This document shows positions 1 through 11,072 of a stretch of 60,243 nt of DNA, in pieces. Under the pieces are notes generated by a model. That model searched no databases. It saw nothing but the letters and a program-made list of their open reading frames with translations, and was not told the origin of the DNA. The position numbers and the translations under genes were made by a program. The stretch lies in contig CACKTD010000005.1 of NCBI GenBank assembly GCA_902603055.1, positions 1 through 60,243 on the forward strand, read 5' to 3'. Each line of letters begins with the position of its first letter. Positions within the stretch are counted from its first letter, which is position 1. The stretch is from Coxiellaceae bacterium (GTDB lineage: Bacteria; Pseudomonadota; Gammaproteobacteria; Comchoanobacterales; Comchoanobacteraceae).

Positions 1-2088
1 TTTTTTATCTTTAACAAGTTCAATGGATAATTTATCCATTAAAGCTTTACCAACTTTATCACTTGTATTAGTCCATACATCAATAACCATGTTGTAACGT
101 TCACCATCCGTCACAAAACCTTTTTCATACTGTTCTTCAATTTTTTTGACTTCATTTTCAGCATCAAGAATAATTTTCTTTTTGTGCTCTGGCACTTCTA
201 AATCATCAATACCGATGGATATACCAGATTTAGTTGCATACTTAAATCCTAGATACATCATTTTATCAGCAAATACGACCGTTGCTTTTGTACCACATTG
301 TTGGTATACAACGCTGACAAGTTTTGAAACCTCAGACTTCTTCATCGGTTTATCTACGTAGCTGAAATCGATTCCTTCAGGAAGAATTTCCCATAAGAAA
401 ATACGACCAACTGTTGTTGCAATCATTTTGTCATTAATTCGACATCTAATCTTAGAATGAAGTGTAATATCGCCATTTTCATATGCCCTGTGTACTTCAT
501 GCGTATCTGCAAAAGATAACCCTTCGCCTTTACAATTTTCTTTTTCACGAGTGATAAAGTAAATTCCTAAGAGTACATCCTGGCTAGGCATGATAACAGG
601 ATCACCACTTGCAGGAGACAAAATATTATTTGTAGACATCATTAGACAACGTGCTTCTAATTGTGCCTCTACCGTCAGTGGCACGTGAACTGCCATCATA
701 TCCCCGTCAAAATCAGCATTGAATGCTTTACATACTAGAGGGTGTAACTGGATAGCCTTACCCTCAATTAAAGTTGGTTCAAACGCTTGTATACCTAAAC
801 GGTGAAGTGTTGGCGCCCTATTTAATAATACTGGATGCTCACGAATTACATCATCCAATACATCCCAAACTTCTGGAGTTGCACGATCGATCATTTTTTT
901 AGCTGCTTTAATGGTTACAGCAAGATCCAATCGTTGTAATTGGCTTAAGATAAACGGCTTAAATAATTCAAGTGCCATTTTTTTAGGTAACCCACATTGA
1001 TGCAACTTCAAAGTAGGTCCTACAACAATAACTGAACGACCAGAATAATCAACACGCTTACCTAATAGGTTTTGTCTAAATCGACCATGTTTACCTTTAA
1101 TGACATCAGCAAGTGATTTTAATGGTTTTTTATTAGTACCTAAAATTGGGCGACCTCTTCTACCATTATCTAAAAGCGCATCTACTGACTCTTGAAGCAT
1201 ACGTTTTTCGTTTCTCACTATAATCTCAGGAGCCCCTAACTCGAGTAATCTTTTTAGACGATTATTTCGGTTGATCACTCGACGATATAAGTCATTTAGA
1301 TCTGAAGTAGCAAAGCGTCCACCATCAAGAGGCACCAATGGTCTTAGATCTGGAGGAAGTACTGGTAAAACATCTAAAATCATCATATCCGGTGTATTAC
1401 CTGATTCCATAAATGTCTCAAGCATTTTAAGACGTTTAGTGATTTTCTTAATTTTCCCTTCTGAACTAGTAGCTCCAAGCTCTTCACGAAGACGGTTAAC
1501 TTCTGAACCAAGATCAATATCAATTAACATTTTCTTGATTGCTTCTGCTCCCATCATACATTCAAACTGATCACCCCACTCTTCAAACGCATCTAAAAAC
1601 TTCTCTTCAGATAAAATCTCACCTTTGTTCAGCTCGGTCATTCCAGGGTCAGTAACGATATAAGACTCAAAATACAGTACTTTCTCAATATCTTTTAATG
1701 GAATATCAAGGATTAAACCAATCCGAGAAGGCAATGATTTTAAAAACCAAATATGCGCCACTGGACAAGCAAGCTCAATATGGCCCATACGCTCTCTTCT
1801 TACTTTAGCTTGTGTAACTTCAACACCACATTTTTCGCAGATAACACCACGATGCTTTAAACGCTTATATTTACCACATAAACATTCATAGTCTTTAATT
1901 GGACCAAAAATCTTAGCACAAAATAAACCACCTCGTTCTGGTTTGAACGTCCTGTAGTTTATAGTTTCTGGTTTTTCAACAATACCATAAGAAATTTCCT
2001 TGATCTTCTGTGATGACATTAGTTTTATTTTTAATGAATCAAAAACACTTGGTTTTGAAGTTCTTAGCATGTTAAGCAATTTAGCCAT
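1..2088 (-). CDS. rpoC: RNA polymerase beta' subunit, N-terminal part (cut by window edge)
   Basis: Catalytic large subunit of DNA-dependent RNA polymerase, acting in the core enzyme with beta and alpha. The first 696 codons are present; the gene runs off the left edge. I translated it directly: it begins [20 protein letters not shown], has the N-terminal zinc finger ([20 protein letters not shown]) near residue 70, and the catalytic NADFDGD motif near residues 457-463 whose three Asp bind the active-site Mg. The residue after this motif is Met464, where the family normally has Gln. The ATG at 2088 is preceded by an AGGAG-like site and lies 23 nt after rpoB, consistent with one rpoBC transcript. 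Identification is certain; the C-terminal half is not visible. Confidence 0.98.
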   Translation of the reverse strand, partial: MAKLLNMLRTSKPSVFDSLKIKLMSSQKIKEISYGIVEKPETINYRTFKPERGGLFCAKIFGPIKDYECLCGKYKRLKHRGVICEKCGVEVTQAKVRRERMGHIELACPVAHIWFLKSLPSRIGLILDIPLKDIEKVLYFESYIVTDPGMTELNKGEILSEEKFLDAFEEWGDQFECMMGAEAIKKMLIDIDLGSEVNRLREELGATSSEGKIKKITKRLKMLETFMESGNTPDMMILDVLPVLPPDLRPLVPLDGGRFATSDLNDLYRRVINRNNRLKRLLELGAPEIIVRNEKRMLQESVDALLDNGRRGRPILGTNKKPLKSLADVIKGKHGRFRQNLLGKRVDYSGRSVIVVGPTLKLHQCGLPKKMALELFKPFILSQLQRLDLAVTIKAAKKMIDRATPEVWDVLDDVIREHPVLLNRAPTLHRLGIQAFEPTLIEGKAIQLHPLVCKAFNADFDGDMMAVHVPLTVEAQLEARCLMMSTNNILSPASGDPVIMPSQDVLLGIYFITREKENCKGEGLSFADTHEVHRAYENGDITLHSKIRCRINDKMIATTVGRIFLWEILPEGIDFSYVDKPMKKSEVSKLVSVVYQQCGTKATVVFADKMMYLGFKYATKSGISIGIDDLEVPEHKKKIILDAENEVKKIEEQYEKGFVTDGERYNMVIDVWTNTSDKVGKALMDKLSIELVKDKK

Positions 2089-2111
2089 TAATATCTCCTG
2101 GAATTCCTAAC

Positions 2112-5100
2112 TTATTCAGATTCAGTACTTAAATCTATACACAATGCTCTAATCTCTTTGACAAGCACATTAAACGACTCAGGTATGGTCGCATCCATCT
2201 CATGTTTATTATCAACGATATTTTTATAGATCTGCATTCTACCAGTCAAATCATCAGACTTTACAGTCAACATTTCTTGTAAAGTGTACGCTGCACCGTA
2301 TGCTTCGAGAGCCCATACTTCCATTTCACCAAATCTTTGGCCACCAAATTGTGATTTACCACCAAGAGGCTGCTGTGTAACAAGACTATATGAACCAGTT
2401 GCACGAGCATGCATCTTATCATCAACTAAGTGATTTAGCTTCAACATATACATGTATCCTACAGTAACTGGGCGATCAAACTTCTTACCAGTACGACCAT
2501 CATACATGACCATTTGACCTGATTCTGGAAGATCAGCTAATTTCAATAACTCACGAATAACGTTTTCATTAACACCATCAAATACGGGTGTTGCCACAGG
2601 CACACCTTTTTTAAGCATTTGTGCAAGATTTTTTATTTCACGGTCTGAGCATTTGGAAAAATCAATATTTCTACTATTACCAAAATCATAAATCTTTTGA
2701 ATAAACTTTCCGATCTTATCTGTTGATTGTTGCTCTTTTAGCATTTTGTTGATCTTATTTCCAAGACCTTTCGCAGCAAAACCTAAATGAGTTTCAAGTA
2801 CCTGACCAACGTTCATACGAGAAGGCACACCGAGCGGATTTAAAACAATATCAACAGGTGTTCCATCTTCCATATACGGCATATCTTCTTCGGGAACAAC
2901 AATTGAGACAACCCCCTTGTTACCATGTCGACCAGCCATTTTGTCACCTGGCTGTAATTTACGTTTCACAGCTAGATACACTTTAACGATTTTCAAAACA
3001 CCAGGTGATAGATCATCACCTTGAGCAATCTTTAATCTCAAGGCTTCAAGTGCCTCTTTGTATTCTACATCCAATTGCGCAAGCATTTGAGTGAAGAGTT
3101 CGATTTTTTTCATTGCTTTTTCGTTATCTACAATAATCTCTAGTAAAGACTTCTCATCTAGAGTACTTAGGATTTCTTCGTTTAATTCAGTGCCTTTTTT
3201 ACCAATTTTAGAGCTTGCCTTAGCAATTTTATGACCCTTTAATTGTTTTACAACATCAGCAAGAATATCGTCTCTACGTAGTGAAAATTGATCATCGATA
3301 TCCTTTTGCTCGTACTGTAAAAGCTCTTTCTCAATATGTTGGGTTCTATCATCTTTCTTAATACCATCACGAGTAAAGACCTGAACACCAATAACAGTAC
3401 CACATATTCCAGATGGCACTCGGAGTGAGCTATCTTTAACGTTTGATGCTTTTTCACCAAAAATGGCTCGCAACAATTTTTCCTCAGGAGATAATTGACT
3501 TTCACCCTTTGGAGTTACTTTTCCGACTAAGATATCACCACTTTTAACATTAGCACCCATATAAACCATACCTGATTCATCAAGCTTGCCTAAATAAGAA
3601 TCACTGACACTTGGTATATCTGCAGTAATTTCTTCTGGTCCTAACTTAGTATCTCTCGCAATACATGATAACTCTTGGATGTGGACAGAAGTAAATCGAT
3701 CATCTTGAACAACTCTTTCAGAAATTAAAATTGAATCTTCAAAGTTGTATCCATTCCAAGTCATAAATGCAACCAGTAGGTTTTGACCAAGAGCTAATTC
3801 TCCTAATTCAGTAGAAGGTCCATCAGCTAAAACATCACCTCGAGCTACCTTATCACCAACATTTACAATTGGTCTTTGGTTAATACACGTGTTGTGATTT
3901 GATCGAGCATATTTAGTGAAATTGTATATATCAACGCCGTATTCGCCACTTGATATTTCACTATCTGATACCTTAATTACCACACGAGTAGCATCTACGA
4001 AAACCACTTTACCACTTCGAGTTGCAGTTGTAGAAACACCCGAGTCTGATGAGACAAGTCTCTCCATACCTGTACCAACCAGTGGTTTTTCAGCACATAC
4101 AGTTGGAACTGCTTGTCGTTGCATGTTTGAACCCATTAGTGCCCTATTTGCATCATCATGCTCTAAGAAAGGAATTAAGGATGCTGCGACTGAAATAATT
4201 TGACGTGGGGATACGTCGATATAATTAATCTTATCAGCTCCAGAATATGTAAACTCTCTACGATAACGACATGGAATCAAGTCATCAGTAATTTGGTTTT
4301 TGTTATTAATAGAAGTTGATGCCTGAGCAATATAGTAGTCACCTTCTTCAATAGGTGAAATATAATTAATGTCTTCTGTAACTTTTCCATCAAGCACTTT
4401 TCGACACGGACTTTCAATAAATCCATACTTATTTACCTGCGCATACACAGCCATTGAATTAATCAAACCGATATTGGGACCTTCAGGTGTTTCAATAGGG
4501 CATAATCTGCCATAGTGCGTATGATGAACATCTCTAACCTCAAAACCCGCTCTATCACGGGATAAAGCACCTGGACCCAATGCAGAAATTCTTCGTTTAT
4601 GAGTTACTTCAGACAATGGGTTATTTTGATCCATAAATTGTGAGAGCTGACTTGAACTAAAAAATTCTTTGATTGCAGCAGAGATTGGCTTTGAGTTAAC
4701 AAAATCTTGCGGTGCATGATTATCAGTATCTGGATGACCCAAACGATCCTTAACAGTTCTCTCGACACGAATTAACCCAACTCTAAATTGGTTTTCGACC
4801 ATCTCACCGACAGATCTAATCCTTCTATTACCAAGGTTATCAATATCATCAACATTATCATGTCCATCTCGGACACTAATAAGGGTTTTTACAACGTCAA
4901 TAATATCTTCTTTGGTAAGTGTTCGTGCACCTGTATCGATATCTCTTCTTAAACGCTTATTTAGCTTCATACGACCAACAGCAGATATATCGTAACGTTC
5001 TTCAGAAAAGAATAAGCCATCAAATAGCGTTTGAGCTGTTTCGATTGTGGGTGGCTCACCTGGGCGCATTACACGGTATATTTCAATTAAAGCTTCGTTT

Positions 5101-6209
5101 AAACTAGGAGAATTATCCATGCGTAGTGTATCAGCAATATATGAGCCGTGGTTCAATTGATCAACTTTTAATAATTCAATTGTTTCTAATTTCATATCAA
5201 CAATCTTAGATAAAACTTCCTGATCAATGATTGTATTTGCATCTACTAATATTTCACCTGTATCAGCGTCAATCACTGGCTTTGCAACGATTTTTTTCAA
5301 AAGTGCATCTAATTCAAGATCAAAAGATGAAATACCTGCTTCTTTACAAAGTTTTATGTGCCTTGCATTAAAACGACGGCCTTTTGCGATAATGACTTTA
5401 CCTTTTTTGTCCTTCAAATCAACCGGACAAATTAGCCCCCCAACTGAATCCCAATCGATGGGCTGTAGGACTTGTTGGCCTTTTATTGTGTAAATTTCGT
5501 TAGTATAAAACTCTTTTAATATTTCATCTGCATTCAAACCAAGCGCTTTTAAAAGCAAGGTTACTGGCAACTTTCTTCTTCGATCAATACGTATGTTAAG
5601 AATATTTTTTGAATCAAACTCAAAGTCTAACCAAGCACCTCGGTAAGGTATAATTCTAGCTGAATAAAGTAACTTACCAGAGGAATGAGTCTTACCTTTA
5701 TCATGAACAAATGATACACCGGGCGATTGATGCATTTGAGAAACTACAACTCGTTCTGTTCCATTGATCACAAAACTTCCAGTTTCTGTCATTAGGGGAA
5801 GATCACCGAGGTAAACCATTTGTTCTTTAATATCGATAATTTTATCAAGGTTTTCCTTTTCTCTCGTTATTAGCTTCAACTTTGCTCTAACTGGCACAGC
5901 ATATGAAATACCTTTGATTAGACATTCACGCAAGTTATAAAGAGATCTTCCAAGAACATAATATTCATATGTCAGCTCGACATGTCCTGCAGAGCTTTTA
6001 ATTGGAAAAACAGAACTCAATGCCGCATGCAGACCCTGATCTAATAACTTTTCTGGTGGTGTATTTGGTTGTAAAAACTCACGATATGAATCTAACTGAA
6101 TCTTAACTAAGTTTGGTGGTGGAATAACATCCTCGTACTGACCTAGTTGCAATCGCGGGCAACGAGATTCGTCCATGGTTAAATCATTGTAGTGAATTTT
6201 TACTGACAT
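2112..6209 (-). CDS. rpoB: RNA polymerase beta subunit
   Basis: Beta subunit of RNA polymerase, 1365 residues (the E. coli protein has 1342), apparently complete and without an intein. The rifampicin-pocket region around residues 520-585 is present ([20 protein letters not shown], then [19 protein letters not shown]), with the usual Asp, His and Ser at the main resistance positions, so the site looks wild type. One oddity just downstream is [11 protein letters not shown], where the family has VHPTHYGR: His563 replaces a conserved Pro. The C-terminal region [19 protein letters not shown] is present. It sits between rplL and rpoC in the canonical order. Confidence 0.99.
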   Translation of the reverse strand: MSVKIHYNDLTMDESRCPRLQLGQYEDVIPPPNLVKIQLDSYREFLQPNTPPEKLLDQGLHAALSSVFPIKSSAGHVELTYEYYVLGRSLYNLRECLIKGISYAVPVRAKLKLITREKENLDKIIDIKEQMVYLGDLPLMTETGSFVINGTERVVVSQMHQSPGVSFVHDKGKTHSSGKLLYSARIIPYRGAWLDFEFDSKNILNIRIDRRRKLPVTLLLKALGLNADEILKEFYTNEIYTIKGQQVLQPIDWDSVGGLICPVDLKDKKGKVIIAKGRRFNARHIKLCKEAGISSFDLELDALLKKIVAKPVIDADTGEILVDANTIIDQEVLSKIVDMKLETIELLKVDQLNHGSYIADTLRMDNSPSLNEALIEIYRVMRPGEPPTIETAQTLFDGLFFSEERYDISAVGRMKLNKRLRRDIDTGARTLTKEDIIDVVKTLISVRDGHDNVDDIDNLGNRRIRSVGEMVENQFRVGLIRVERTVKDRLGHPDTDNHAPQDFVNSKPISAAIKEFFSSSQLSQFMDQNNPLSEVTHKRRISALGPGALSRDRAGFEVRDVHHTHYGRLCPIETPEGPNIGLINSMAVYAQVNKYGFIESPCRKVLDGKVTEDINYISPIEEGDYYIAQASTSINNKNQITDDLIPCRYRREFTYSGADKINYIDVSPRQIISVAASLIPFLEHDDANRALMGSNMQRQAVPTVCAEKPLVGTGMERLVSSDSGVSTTATRSGKVVFVDATRVVIKVSDSEISSGEYGVDIYNFTKYARSNHNTCINQRPIVNVGDKVARGDVLADGPSTELGELALGQNLLVAFMTWNGYNFEDSILISERVVQDDRFTSVHIQELSCIARDTKLGPEEITADIPSVSDSYLGKLDESGMVYMGANVKSGDILVGKVTPKGESQLSPEEKLLRAIFGEKASNVKDSSLRVPSGICGTVIGVQVFTRDGIKKDDRTQHIEKELLQYEQKDIDDQFSLRRDDILADVVKQLKGHKIAKASSKIGKKGTELNEEILSTLDEKSLLEIIVDNEKAMKKIELFTQMLAQLDVEYKEALEALRLKIAQGDDLSPGVLKIVKVYLAVKRKLQPGDKMAGRHGNKGVVSIVVPEEDMPYMEDGTPVDIVLNPLGVPSRMNVGQVLETHLGFAAKGLGNKINKMLKEQQSTDKIGKFIQKIYDFGNSRNIDFSKCSDREIKNLAQMLKKGVPVATPVFDGVNENVIRELLKLADLPESGQMVMYDGRTGKKFDRPVTVGYMYMLKLNHLVDDKMHARATGSYSLVTQQPLGGKSQFGGQRFGEMEVWALEAYGAAYTLQEMLTVKSDDLTGRMQIYKNIVDNKHEMDATIPESFNVLVKEIRALCIDLSTESE

Positions 6210-6267
6210 ATATGTATCTCAAGTTGTAATAAAAAGTATCGAAATGTTAAGTTAGAATCAAAAATAA

Positions 6268-6660
6268 TTAACTAACTTCAACTTCAGCACCAGCTTCAAC
6301 TAGCTGAGCTTTAATTTGTTCTGCTTCTTCCTTACTGACTTTTTCTTTAACAGTGGCAGGAACACCTTCTACTAAGTCTTTAGCTTCTTTTAAACCAAAC
6401 CCTGTAATAGCACGGATTACTTTAATAACACCAATTTTCTTATCACCGAAAGATTTCATTGTGACAGTGAACTCTGTTTGTTCCTCTGCTTTTTCTTCAG
6501 AACCACCAGCAGCCGGAGCAGCAACAGCTGCGACAGCAGGAGCTGCAGTAATGTTGAATTTTTCTTCCATCTTTTCGACGAGTTTAGTGATATCTAATAC
6601 TGTCATATTAGAAATTGCGTTTAAAATATCATCTACTGATAATGTTGCTGTTTTTGACAT
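6268..6660 (-). CDS. rplL: 50S ribosomal protein L7/L12
   Basis: Stalk protein of the large ribosomal subunit that recruits translational GTPases. The 130 residues show the N-terminal dimerisation/L10-binding helices (about 1-35), an Ala/Gly/Glu-rich flexible hinge (about 38-60) and the conserved C-terminal domain ([20 protein letters not shown]). It follows rplJ by 21 nt and precedes rpoB by 58 nt, so it is almost surely in the same transcript. The rplL-rpoB gap holds no obvious terminator or attenuator hairpin. Confidence 0.98.
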   Translation of the reverse strand: MSKTATLSVDDILNAISNMTVLDITKLVEKMEEKFNITAAPAVAAVAAPAAGGSEEKAEEQTEFTVTMKSFGDKKIGVIKVIRAITGFGLKEAKDLVEGVPATVKEKVSKEEAEQIKAQLVEAGAEVEVS

Positions 6661-6681
6661 CTTTAATTTCCCCTTATGTAA

Positions 6682-7200
6682 TTAACTTTTTGTCTCTTTA
6701 ATCGCATTCAATGCATAAGCAAATTTTGAATATGTTTGTTGCATTGTTTGCGCTAATTTTGTCAATGGTGCCTGCATAGTGCCCATAAGCATGGCAAGAG
6801 CCTGCTCACGATTTGGCATATTTGCAATAGCTTTTAGTTGATCTGGACCAAGGACCGTATCTCCTAAAGAAATTCCTTTTACTTTTAACACATCGACGCT
6901 CTTCATGACACTATTAATGAGTTTAGCGGCATCGCCAGGCTCATTGAGTGCCAACGCAAGCATAACAGGACCTTTTAATACATCTTGTAAACACTCAAAC
7001 TGAGTTCCATTCAAGGCTCTTTTTGCTAACGTATTCTTACAAATCTTTATATATACTTTTTGTTCTCGTGATTTTTTACGCAACAAATCCATTTCTTGTG
7101 CAGTCATACCACGATACTCACCAACAACAACGCATTGGCAAGACGCTATATTTTCAGATAAGGCTTCAATTTTTTTCTCTTTTATATCATAGTTTGGCAT
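6682..7200 (-). CDS. rplJ: 50S ribosomal protein L10
   Basis: L10 anchors L7/L12 dimers to 23S rRNA at the stalk base. At 172 residues it matches the family length, with the N-terminal rRNA-binding domain (VVGEYRGMTAQEMDLLRKK near residue 27) and a C-terminal helix for L7/L12 binding. The start is the ATG at 7200 with GAGGAATTA in front. Only 14 nt separate it from rplA, so the long L10-binding leader that controls rplJL in E. coli cannot be present in that position. Confidence 0.97.
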   Translation of the reverse strand: MPNYDIKEKKIEALSENIASCQCVVVGEYRGMTAQEMDLLRKKSREQKVYIKICKNTLAKRALNGTQFECLQDVLKGPVMLALALNEPGDAAKLINSVMKSVDVLKVKGISLGDTVLGPDQLKAIANMPNREQALAMLMGTMQAPLTKLAQTMQQTYSKFAYALNAIKETKS

Positions 7201-7214
7201 ATTAATTCCTCAAA

Positions 7215-7901
7215 TTACTCCGCAACCGATTGAACATCAACTGGCACACCTGGCCCCATTGTTGAAGATATACTAATAGATTTAAGATATGCACCCTTTG
7301 CAGAACTTGGTTTCATTCTCTTTAAATCTTTCACCAAAAAAATAATATTTTCTATTAAATCTTTCTTCTTAAATGAAATGCGGCCCACTGAGCAATGTAT
7401 GATACCAGCTTTATCATTACGAAATACTGCCTGACCTTTTATTGCTTTTTCAACAGCACCCTTGACATCGTCAGTAACTGAGCCTGTTTTAGGGTTGGGC
7501 ATTAAACCTTTTGGACCTAATAATTGACCTAGCTTACCAACAAGCTTCATGGCGGCAGGTGTTGCAATTACTCGATCATAATTTAGATTACCTTTTTTCA
7601 TATCCTCAACAAGATCTTCCATACCAACTTTAAGGGCACCCGCTTTAATAATCTCATCTGTATTAGTAACATCAGCAAAAACAGCTACACGGATTTTTTT
7701 ACCAATACCGTTTGGAAGGTTACTTACCCCTCTAACGTTCTGGTCTGACTTTCTAGAATCTATACCGAGACGTACTGCTACATCAATGGATTCAGTAAAT
7801 TTTCTAAATTTCATGCTTTGGACAAGCTCTATTGCTTTTTCTAATGGCAACTGGACTGTAGCATCTATTTTTTGTTTTAGTTCATTAAGTTTTTTACTCA
7901 T
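7215..7901 (-). CDS. rplA: 50S ribosomal protein L1
   Basis: L1 forms the ribosomal L1 stalk, which helps move deacylated tRNA out of the E site. I place the start at the ATG at 7901 (228 residues, [12 protein letters not shown]), which aligns with family N-termini and has an AGGGTGAA ribosome-binding site; a longer reading from 7922 runs further into rplK and is unlikely. Conserved signatures are [27 protein letters not shown] and the C-terminal [11 protein letters not shown]. The start overlaps the rplK end by 8 nt, suggesting translational coupling. Confidence 0.97.
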   Translation of the reverse strand: MSKKLNELKQKIDATVQLPLEKAIELVQSMKFRKFTESIDVAVRLGIDSRKSDQNVRGVSNLPNGIGKKIRVAVFADVTNTDEIIKAGALKVGMEDLVEDMKKGNLNYDRVIATPAAMKLVGKLGQLLGPKGLMPNPKTGSVTDDVKGAVEKAIKGQAVFRNDKAGIIHCSVGRISFKKKDLIENIIFLVKDLKRMKPSSAKGAYLKSISISSTMGPGVPVDVQSVAE

Positions 7902-8334
7902 TGATTTCACCCTCAACTTCAATACCCATACTTCTTGCTGTACCTTTAATAGTATTTACAGCTGATTTAATATCACTCGCAGATAAATCATTCATTTTCA
8001 TCTTGGCAATTTCAACAAGCTTATCGACAGAGACTGTAGCAACCTTATCCTTGTTAGGCACTGCACTACCAGATTTAATATTTGCTGCCTTTTTCAATAA
8101 TACAGATGCAGGGGGGCTTTTTACCACAAATGTAAATTTACGATCTTCCCCGACTCGAATGATTACAGGAACAGGTAACCCTTTTTCCATATCACTGGTT
8201 CGCGCATTAAATTCATCAACAAAAAGTTTACTATTTGCACCAACTTGGCCTAATGCAGGACCAATAGGAGGCCCTTGGTTAGCAATCCCAGCTGGAATAA
8301 TTAACTTTATTTCTTTAAATTCTTGCTTAGCCAT
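7894..8334 (-). CDS. rplK: 50S ribosomal protein L11
   Basis: L11 binds the GTPase-associated region of 23S rRNA and is needed for stringent-factor activation. The 146 residues contain the family signatures [18 protein letters not shown] in the N-terminal domain and the C-terminal rRNA-binding part ending [14 protein letters not shown]. It lies 15 nt after nusG and overlaps rplA by 8 nt, inside one minus-strand operon. Confidence 0.98.
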   Translation of the reverse strand: MAKQEFKEIKLIIPAGIANQGPPIGPALGQVGANSKLFVDEFNARTSDMEKGLPVPVIIRVGEDRKFTFVVKSPPASVLLKKAANIKSGSAVPNKDKVATVSVDKLVEIAKMKMNDLSASDIKSAVNTIKGTARSMGIEVEGEINE

Positions 8335-8349
8335 AATAACTCTCCAGAA

Positions 8350-8898
8350 TTACTCACTTTTCTCTACTTGTACAAACTCTAACTCGACAGGAGTCGAACG
8401 ACCAAAGATCAGTACGGAAACCTTTAGTCTGCTTTTTTCATAATTTACTTCTTCAACAACACCATTGAAATCAGCAAAAGGTCCATCAATCACTTGGACA
8501 ACTTCGCCAACCTCATAAACTATGCTTGGTCTTGGCTCATCACTTTCAACAGCATTCATTCTATCGATAATTTTATTTGCTTCTGCTTCAGAAATCGGTG
8601 CAGGTCGCCCTTTTACACCACCAACAAAACCTATTACGCCGGAAGCATTTGATACTAAATGCCAGTTATCTTCAGTCATAAACATATTTACTAATATGTA
8701 GCCAGGAAAATGTTTACGCTGCATGCGTCTCTTTTTACCAGATTTAATTTCAAGCACATCTTCTGTTGGAATTAAAATCTCGCCGAGTTGATCCGATAAA
8801 CCGCAATTTTCAGCTTCAATTTTCACAGCCTCAGCTACTTTCACCTCTTGACCTGTTGCTACACGAACAACATACCAATACATTTTCTTAGTTTCCAC
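8350..8898 (-). CDS. nusG: Transcription termination/antitermination protein NusG
   Basis: NusG binds RNA polymerase and links it to Rho and to ribosomal protein S10. At 182 residues it shows the NGN domain ([18 protein letters not shown] near the start, [10 protein letters not shown] near residue 65) and the C-terminal KOW domain ([20 protein letters not shown]). The annotated start is a GTG overlapping the secE stop (TAGTG). An ATG at 8883 would give MYWYVVRV, also compatible with the family, so the exact start is open. Follows secE directly as in other gammaproteobacteria. Confidence 0.97.
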   Translation of the reverse strand: METKKMYWYVVRVATGQEVKVAEAVKIEAENCGLSDQLGEILIPTEDVLEIKSGKKRRMQRKHFPGYILVNMFMTEDNWHLVSNASGVIGFVGGVKGRPAPISEAEANKIIDRMNAVESDEPRPSIVYEVGEVVQVIDGPFADFNGVVEEVNYEKSRLKVSVLIFGRSTPVELEFVQVEKSE

Positions 8899-9281
8899 TA
8901 CCCTGTCACCTGTCTAATTAATAAATAAAAGAACGCGTCAAATAACCACAATATTAAAGATAACGCTGTAACAGCAGCTATAACGGCGACGGTAACTTTA
9001 TTCGCTTCATCCTGTGTGGGCCACACAATTTTCAAAAACTCTATTTTGGTGGCTTTTGCAAAAACCCAAAAATCTTTACCTGATTTCGTCAAACAAAATA
9101 TTCCAAATGCTGCTATAAAGGCGACTATTGAACCGGCTCCCTTCAGAAGAATTGCTTGATCCCTAAATATTTGGTTCAAAACAACAATACCTACAAGAAA
9201 AACAACTAATACAGTCCACCAGACATAATCCAGGACATTTGAAATTAAACTATTTTGATCTATTTTATTCGATTGTTTCAC
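8898..9281 (-). CDS. secE: Preprotein translocase subunit SecE
   Basis: Essential inner-membrane subunit of the SecYEG export channel. The 127 residues carry three predicted membrane segments (about 17-37, 45-64 and 95-120), the three-helix form typical of gammaproteobacteria, and the conserved cytoplasmic amphipathic stretch [13 protein letters not shown] before the last helix. The start is GTG at 9281 with a weak ribosome-binding site. It lies between tRNA-Trp and nusG, its usual place. Confidence 0.95.
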   Translation of the reverse strand: MKQSNKIDQNSLISNVLDYVWWTVLVVFLVGIVVLNQIFRDQAILLKGAGSIVAFIAAFGIFCLTKSGKDFWVFAKATKIEFLKIVWPTQDEANKVTVAVIAAVTALSLILWLFDAFFYLLIRQVTG

Positions 9282-9304
9282 TACTTACACTCGCCTATTT
9301 ATTT

Positions 9305-9377
9305 CAGGCCAGGAGGGACTCGAACCCCCAACCTGCGGTTTTGGAGACCGCTGCTCTACCAGTTGAGCTACTGACCT
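9305..9377 (-). tRNA. tRNA-Trp (anticodon CCA)
   Basis: A 73-nt cloverleaf can be drawn on the minus strand: acceptor arms AGGTCAG and CTGGCCT, anticodon loop CTCCAAA giving anticodon CCA, T-loop GGTTCGAGTCC, and discriminator G as usual for tRNA-Trp. The 3' CCA is not encoded. Its place between tuf and secE is conserved in gammaproteobacteria. Confidence 0.96.
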
Positions 9378-9430
9378 AAACCATTTAGGGCAAAAACTTA
9401 ATTTTAATGATTTTTCAAAAAATTGCAAGC

Positions 9431-10615
9431 CTATTCTTTAATTTTGGTTACAACACCGGCACCGACAGTTCGGCCACCTTCTCTAATGGAGAACTTTACA
9501 CCTTCTTCCATCGCAATAGGTGATATCAATTTGACATCGACTTTAACGTTGTCTCCTGGCATCACCATCTCTATTCCACCTGTAAGCTCTACTGCTCCAG
9601 TCACATCCGTTGTTCTAAAATAAAACTGTGGTCTATATCCATTGAAAAATGGGGTGTGTCTTCCACCTTCTTCTTTCGATAACACATAAACTTCGGCTTC
9701 AAATGCTACGTGAGGAGTAATAGATCCTTTTGCTGCCAATACCTGACCACGCTCTACATCTTCTCGCTTAGTACCTCTTAATAGAATACCTGCGTTATCA
9801 CCTGCTTGACCTTCGTTCAATGTCTTTCTAAACATCTCTACACCTGTACAGGTCGTTGTTTCTGTTGCTTTGATTCCAACAATCTCGATCGTATCACCTA
9901 CATGGATCTTTCCACGCTCAATTCTTCCAGTCACCACTGTACCACGACCTGAAATAGTGAATACATCTTCGATTGGCATCAAAAATGGTTTTGTCACTTC
10001 ACGCTCTGGTATCTCAAACCAATCATCCATTGATTGTAATAAAGATTTGACTGAGTCAACGCCATACTTGTCCGTTTTTCCTTCTAGAGCCTGTAATGCA
10101 GATCCTACGATAATTGGTGTATCATCGCCGTTAAAGCCATACTCACTCAATAACTCTCTGACCTCAAGTTCTACTAACTCAATAAGCTCTTCATCGTCAA
10201 CCATATCAGCTTTGTTCAAGAACACAACCATCTTTGGAACGCCTACTTGTCGAGCTAATAGAATGTGCTCTCTTGTTTGTGGCATCGCACCATCTGTTGC
10301 AGATACTACCAAAATAGCCCCATCCATCTGTGCTGCACCAGTAATCATGTTCTTTACATAGTCAGCGTGTCCTGGACAGTCTACGTGTGCATAGTGCCTT
10401 GGTCCTGTTTCATATTCAACGTGAGTTGTTGAGATTGTAATCCCTCTTGCTTTTTCTTCAGGTGCATTATCAATTTGATCATAACTTTTCTTTTCACCAT
10501 CAATTGATGCTACCTGAGTAATCGCTGCAGTCAGTGTCGTCTTACCATGATCTACGTGGCCAATTGTTCCAACGTTGACGTGGGGTTTAGTTCTTTCGTA
10601 TGTTGATTTAGACAT
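9431..10615 (-). CDS. tuf: Elongation factor Tu
   Basis: GTPase that delivers aminoacyl-tRNA to the ribosome. The 394 residues contain all G motifs: GHVDHGKTT (residues 19-27), the switch-I threonine region with [21 protein letters not shown] (near 80), NKAD (near 135) and GSAL (near 173), followed by the two beta-barrel domains. The start ATG at 10615 has an AGAGGAG site. It lies downstream of tRNA-Thr, as tufB does in E. coli, and also seems to have its own promoter. Confidence 0.99.
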   Translation of the reverse strand: MSKSTYERTKPHVNVGTIGHVDHGKTTLTAAITQVASIDGEKKSYDQIDNAPEEKARGITISTTHVEYETGPRHYAHVDCPGHADYVKNMITGAAQMDGAILVVSATDGAMPQTREHILLARQVGVPKMVVFLNKADMVDDEELIELVELEVRELLSEYGFNGDDTPIIVGSALQALEGKTDKYGVDSVKSLLQSMDDWFEIPEREVTKPFLMPIEDVFTISGRGTVVTGRIERGKIHVGDTIEIVGIKATETTTCTGVEMFRKTLNEGQAGDNAGILLRGTKREDVERGQVLAAKGSITPHVAFEAEVYVLSKEEGGRHTPFFNGYRPQFYFRTTDVTGAVELTGGIEMVMPGDNVKVDVKLISPIAMEEGVKFSIREGGRTVGAGVVTKIKE

Positions 10616-10661
10616 TCTAAATAGCTCCTCTAGCGCTTCACATTAATTAAATTCAACTTTG

Positions 10662-10690
10662 ATAATAATGGTATTAATTAAATAATTCAA
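10662..10690 (-). promoter_or_regulatory. Predicted sigma-70 promoter for tuf
   Basis: On the minus strand TTGAAT (10690-10685), a 17-nt spacer and TATTAT (10667-10662) lie 47 nt upstream of the tuf start, in the 119-nt gap after tRNA-Thr. Read by eye; the rest of the gap shows only AT-rich repeats of ATTAATTAAAT type. Confidence 0.5.
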
Positions 10691-10734
10691 GAAAAACCTT
10701 CAAGTTAATTATATTTACGCTTCATAATAAACAT

Positions 10735-10806
<72 letters not shown>

Positions 10807-10811
10807 ACGCA

Positions 10812-10885
<74 letters not shown>

Positions 10886-10896
10886 ATTATCTGAAT

Positions 10897-10978
10897 TGGA
10901 GGGGGAAGGATTCGAACCTTCGAAGGCTGAGCCGTCAGATTTACAGTCTGATCCCTTTGACCGCTCGGGAACCCCTCC
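10897..10978 (-). tRNA. tRNA-Tyr (anticodon GTA)
   Basis: A class II tRNA of about 82 nt with a long variable arm: acceptor GGAGGGG/CCCCTCC, D-arm TTCCCGAGCGGTCAAAGGGA, anticodon loop CTGTAAA (anticodon GTA), T-arm GAAGGTTCGAATCCTTC, discriminator A. CCA is not encoded. First gene of the tRNA-tuf-secE transcript. Confidence 0.96.
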
Positions 10979-10990
10979 TAGAAGAATTCA

Positions 10991-11018
10991 TTTTTAATGA
11001 GATCCATAAGAATGTCAA
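10991..11018 (-). promoter_or_regulatory. Predicted promoter of the tRNA-tuf-secE-rpo transcript
   Basis: Minus-strand TTGACA (11018-11013, perfect -35) and TAAAAA (10996-10991) with a 16-nt spacer, ending 12 nt before the mature tRNA-Tyr 5' end. No other gene lies between, so this most likely drives the tRNA cluster and possibly the whole block down to rpoC. Confidence 0.6.
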
Positions 11019-11072
11019 TATCTTTTTCTAGTATTTGTGGCTTTTATGATTTTGAATCGTTAGTATGATCCT

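Noticed and set aside
7901-8443. Long plus-strand ORF (180 codons) opposite rplK and nusG
   Set aside because: It is the complement of strongly conserved ribosomal genes, has no ribosome-binding site and no recognisable protein features; the same applies to ORFs opposite tuf (9870-10361) and rpoB.
10616-10734. Repeated ATTAATTAAAT between tRNA-Thr and tuf as a regulatory repeat
   Set aside because: Short and low complexity in an AT-rich gap; better explained as part of the tuf promoter region.
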